NCBI GenBank assembly: GCA_024644125.1
Contig: JAHELQ010000036.1
Span: forward strand, 1 to 7,539
Reading direction: 5' to 3'
Source of the DNA: Candidatus Aminicenantota bacterium
GTDB taxonomy: Bacteria > Acidobacteriota > Aminicenantia > UBA2199
DNA: 7,539 bases
The position numbers and the translations under genes were made by a program. A model generated the notes under the pieces. The model saw nothing but the letters and a program-made list of their open reading frames with translations. It made no database searches and was not told the DNA's origin. Below are positions 6,422 through 7,539 of the stretch, piece after piece (position 1 is the stretch's first letter; each line of letters starts with the position of its first letter).

Positions 6422-7539
6422 ATGAAACAAAAAATATCATATACAATCGCTATTATAATGATAGCTTTACAGCCACTGTTTTCCTGGAATGATTACAACC
6501 TTCTCACCGCGGTTTCATCGCAAATGAAACCTAACATTATGTTCATACTGGATAACTCGGGCTCTATGAACACAGTCATTTTCCCGTCATTCTACAATCC
6601 CGGCCAAACCTACACCGGACCTGGCTGTGATTTTATCGACCCCTCACAGGACTATAAAATCAAGCGTTTTGGAAACAGATATTATTTCGTTACTTCAGAT
6701 AATGAACTCAACCGGCTAGAAGCCCTGGATAATGTTTCTGGGCGCGATTCCCTGGTAGAGCTCGATCTGGCCGATTGTTCCCTCGCAGACAGTTATTATC
6801 CGAACCGGCCGGTATATTTCTACCCAACCGCCGAAGCCCAACAAGAGCCTCGATATCCCGGTAATTTGCTTAATTTCCTCCTCTATTATGCAACCGACCA
6901 TCAGCTCGTTATCTGGAATCACTTCATGATATATGGAAATTTCGACGCGGGGCAGGGCGACGAAACTTCCACCGGAATCTACAATCCGGCGCCGTCCCTG
7001 GATGGTGGAGATACAACCGATCCCACATTGCAGGACGATCTGGGTTACACTGGGCATGATAACAAAATTCGTATCAAAGTAGCCCGCAAAGTCATGACTA
7101 TCGTGATCCGGGATATGTATACCACCTGGGAGCAAGATCCAACGCCGGAGAAAAAACCGCCCCGTATCGGGATCAGTATATTCGAGCAGGGTACCGATCC
7201 CGACGGCGGCACAATCACACAAAAATGCCAGGACAGCAGCGCGTTTCAAGCGCTGGCTTCCAATATCAAGAGTATTGCCGCCACTACCTGGACCCCTCTT
7301 TCGGAATGTTACGCAGAGGTCTGGAGTTATTTTCGCCATGGAGGTCAGAGCCAAATAACGGATTCCAAATATTTTTTACCGTTGGATAATCCCGGGGCCC
7401 AGGAAATCTCGGCCAACAAACCAATCACCAATTGGTGCCAATTAAACTTCATTATCGTTATAACCGATGGGGAATCCACCCAGGATGACTATTTGCGAAC
7501 ATTGACCAGTCTGGACCCGCAAATTTTATTCAATACGAA
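6422..7539 (+). CDS. pilY1: PilY1/PilC-family type IV pilus tip protein, copy 3 (3'-truncated by window)
   Basis: The reading frame is open from ATG 6422 to the last base: 372 complete codons plus two bases, with no stop. Residues 1-21 are an export signal (basic MKQK, hydrophobic core, then LFSW). The VWA metal site is intact: D44, S46 and S48 in LDNSGSM, T291 in TWTPLSE, D349 in TDGE. The visible part aligns to residues 1-373 of copy 2 with a net offset of one or two residues and very similar protein sequence (for example IWNHFMIYGNFD, NKIRIK and IFEQG). The segment after the metal motif (~82-115) differs most. The propeller lies outside the window. The ribosome site is poor: only a six-G run (6413-6418) 3 bases before the ATG. 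The start is still preferred because later ATGs would cut into the signal peptide. No minor pilin gene precedes this copy. Whether the full gene is intact cannot be seen. Confidence 0.9.
   Translation, partial: MKQKISYTIAIIMIALQPLFSWNDYNLLTAVSSQMKPNIMFILDNSGSMNTVIFPSFYNPGQTYTGPGCDFIDPSQDYKIKRFGNRYYFVTSDNELNRLEALDNVSGRDSLVELDLADCSLADSYYPNRPVYFYPTAEAQQEPRYPGNLLNFLLYYATDHQLVIWNHFMIYGNFDAGQGDETSTGIYNPAPSLDGGDTTDPTLQDDLGYTGHDNKIRIKVARKVMTIVIRDMYTTWEQDPTPEKKPPRIGISIFEQGTDPDGGTITQKCQDSSAFQALASNIKSIAATTWTPLSECYAEVWSYFRHGGQSQITDSKYFLPLDNPGAQEISANKPITNWCQLNFIIVITDGESTQDDYLRTLTSLDPQILFNT
6554..6576 (+). repeat. 23-base exact repeat over the VWA metal motif (copy 3 member)
   Basis: Identical to 3015-3037 in copy 2 and in the same reading-frame position. 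It is the longest exact match noticed between the two genes by eye. Confidence 0.7.

Noticed and set aside
6716..7354. 212-residue open frame on the - strand
   Set aside because: It is antisense to copy 3, whose + strand frame is open to the window end and carries clear VWA motifs. It is a shadow of that gene.
1..7539. RGD integrin-binding motif as described in some PilY1 proteins
   Set aside because: I looked through the three translated copies and found none. FESGD[YF]RG is the nearest string and is not an RGD.

Overview
The window is a piece of a type IV pilus (T4P) locus. Its main content is a tandem, same-strand array of at least three paralogous PilY1/PilC-family proteins, which are large exported pilus-tip adhesins and biogenesis factors. 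Copy 1 (1-2163) enters from the left with only its C-terminal two thirds. Copy 2 (2877-6305, 1142 aa) is complete. Copy 3 (6422-7539) starts in the window and runs off the right edge after 372 codons. A short PilX-like minor pilin gene (2393-2863) lies between copies 1 and 2, 13 bases upstream of copy 2, and probably shares its transcript. All four genes are on the + strand. No gene is visible on the - strand.

Layout: copy 1 ends at 2163. A 229-base AT-rich gap follows, with a GC-rich hairpin (2196-2219), a sigma70-type promoter (2272-2300), a dyad at the predicted transcription start and a good ribosome binding site. Then come the minor pilin and copy 2. A 116-base gap (6306-6421) carries a second promoter with the same two hexamers and the same 17-base spacer, again overlapped by a dyad, and copy 3 follows. 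No gap exceeds 300 bases.

How the genes would work together, from established knowledge of the families: PilX-type minor pilins help build the tip complex that primes pilus assembly, and PilY1 sits on that complex. PilY1 has an N-terminal von Willebrand A (VWA) domain and a C-terminal calcium-binding beta-propeller that acts in adhesion and in control of extension and retraction. Copies 2 and 3 keep the VWA metal site, and copies 1 and 2 keep the propeller. The inference is that the cell can choose between several alternative tip proteins, at least two of which have their own promoter.

Organism: a diderm bacterium with type IV pili, of moderate GC content with AT-rich promoters. The long PilY1 type with an aromatic-rich segment after the VWA metal motif recalls deltaproteobacterial and related uncultured lineages, but the phylum cannot be fixed from this sequence. 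There is no sign of mobile elements, CRISPR arrays, tRNA or rRNA.
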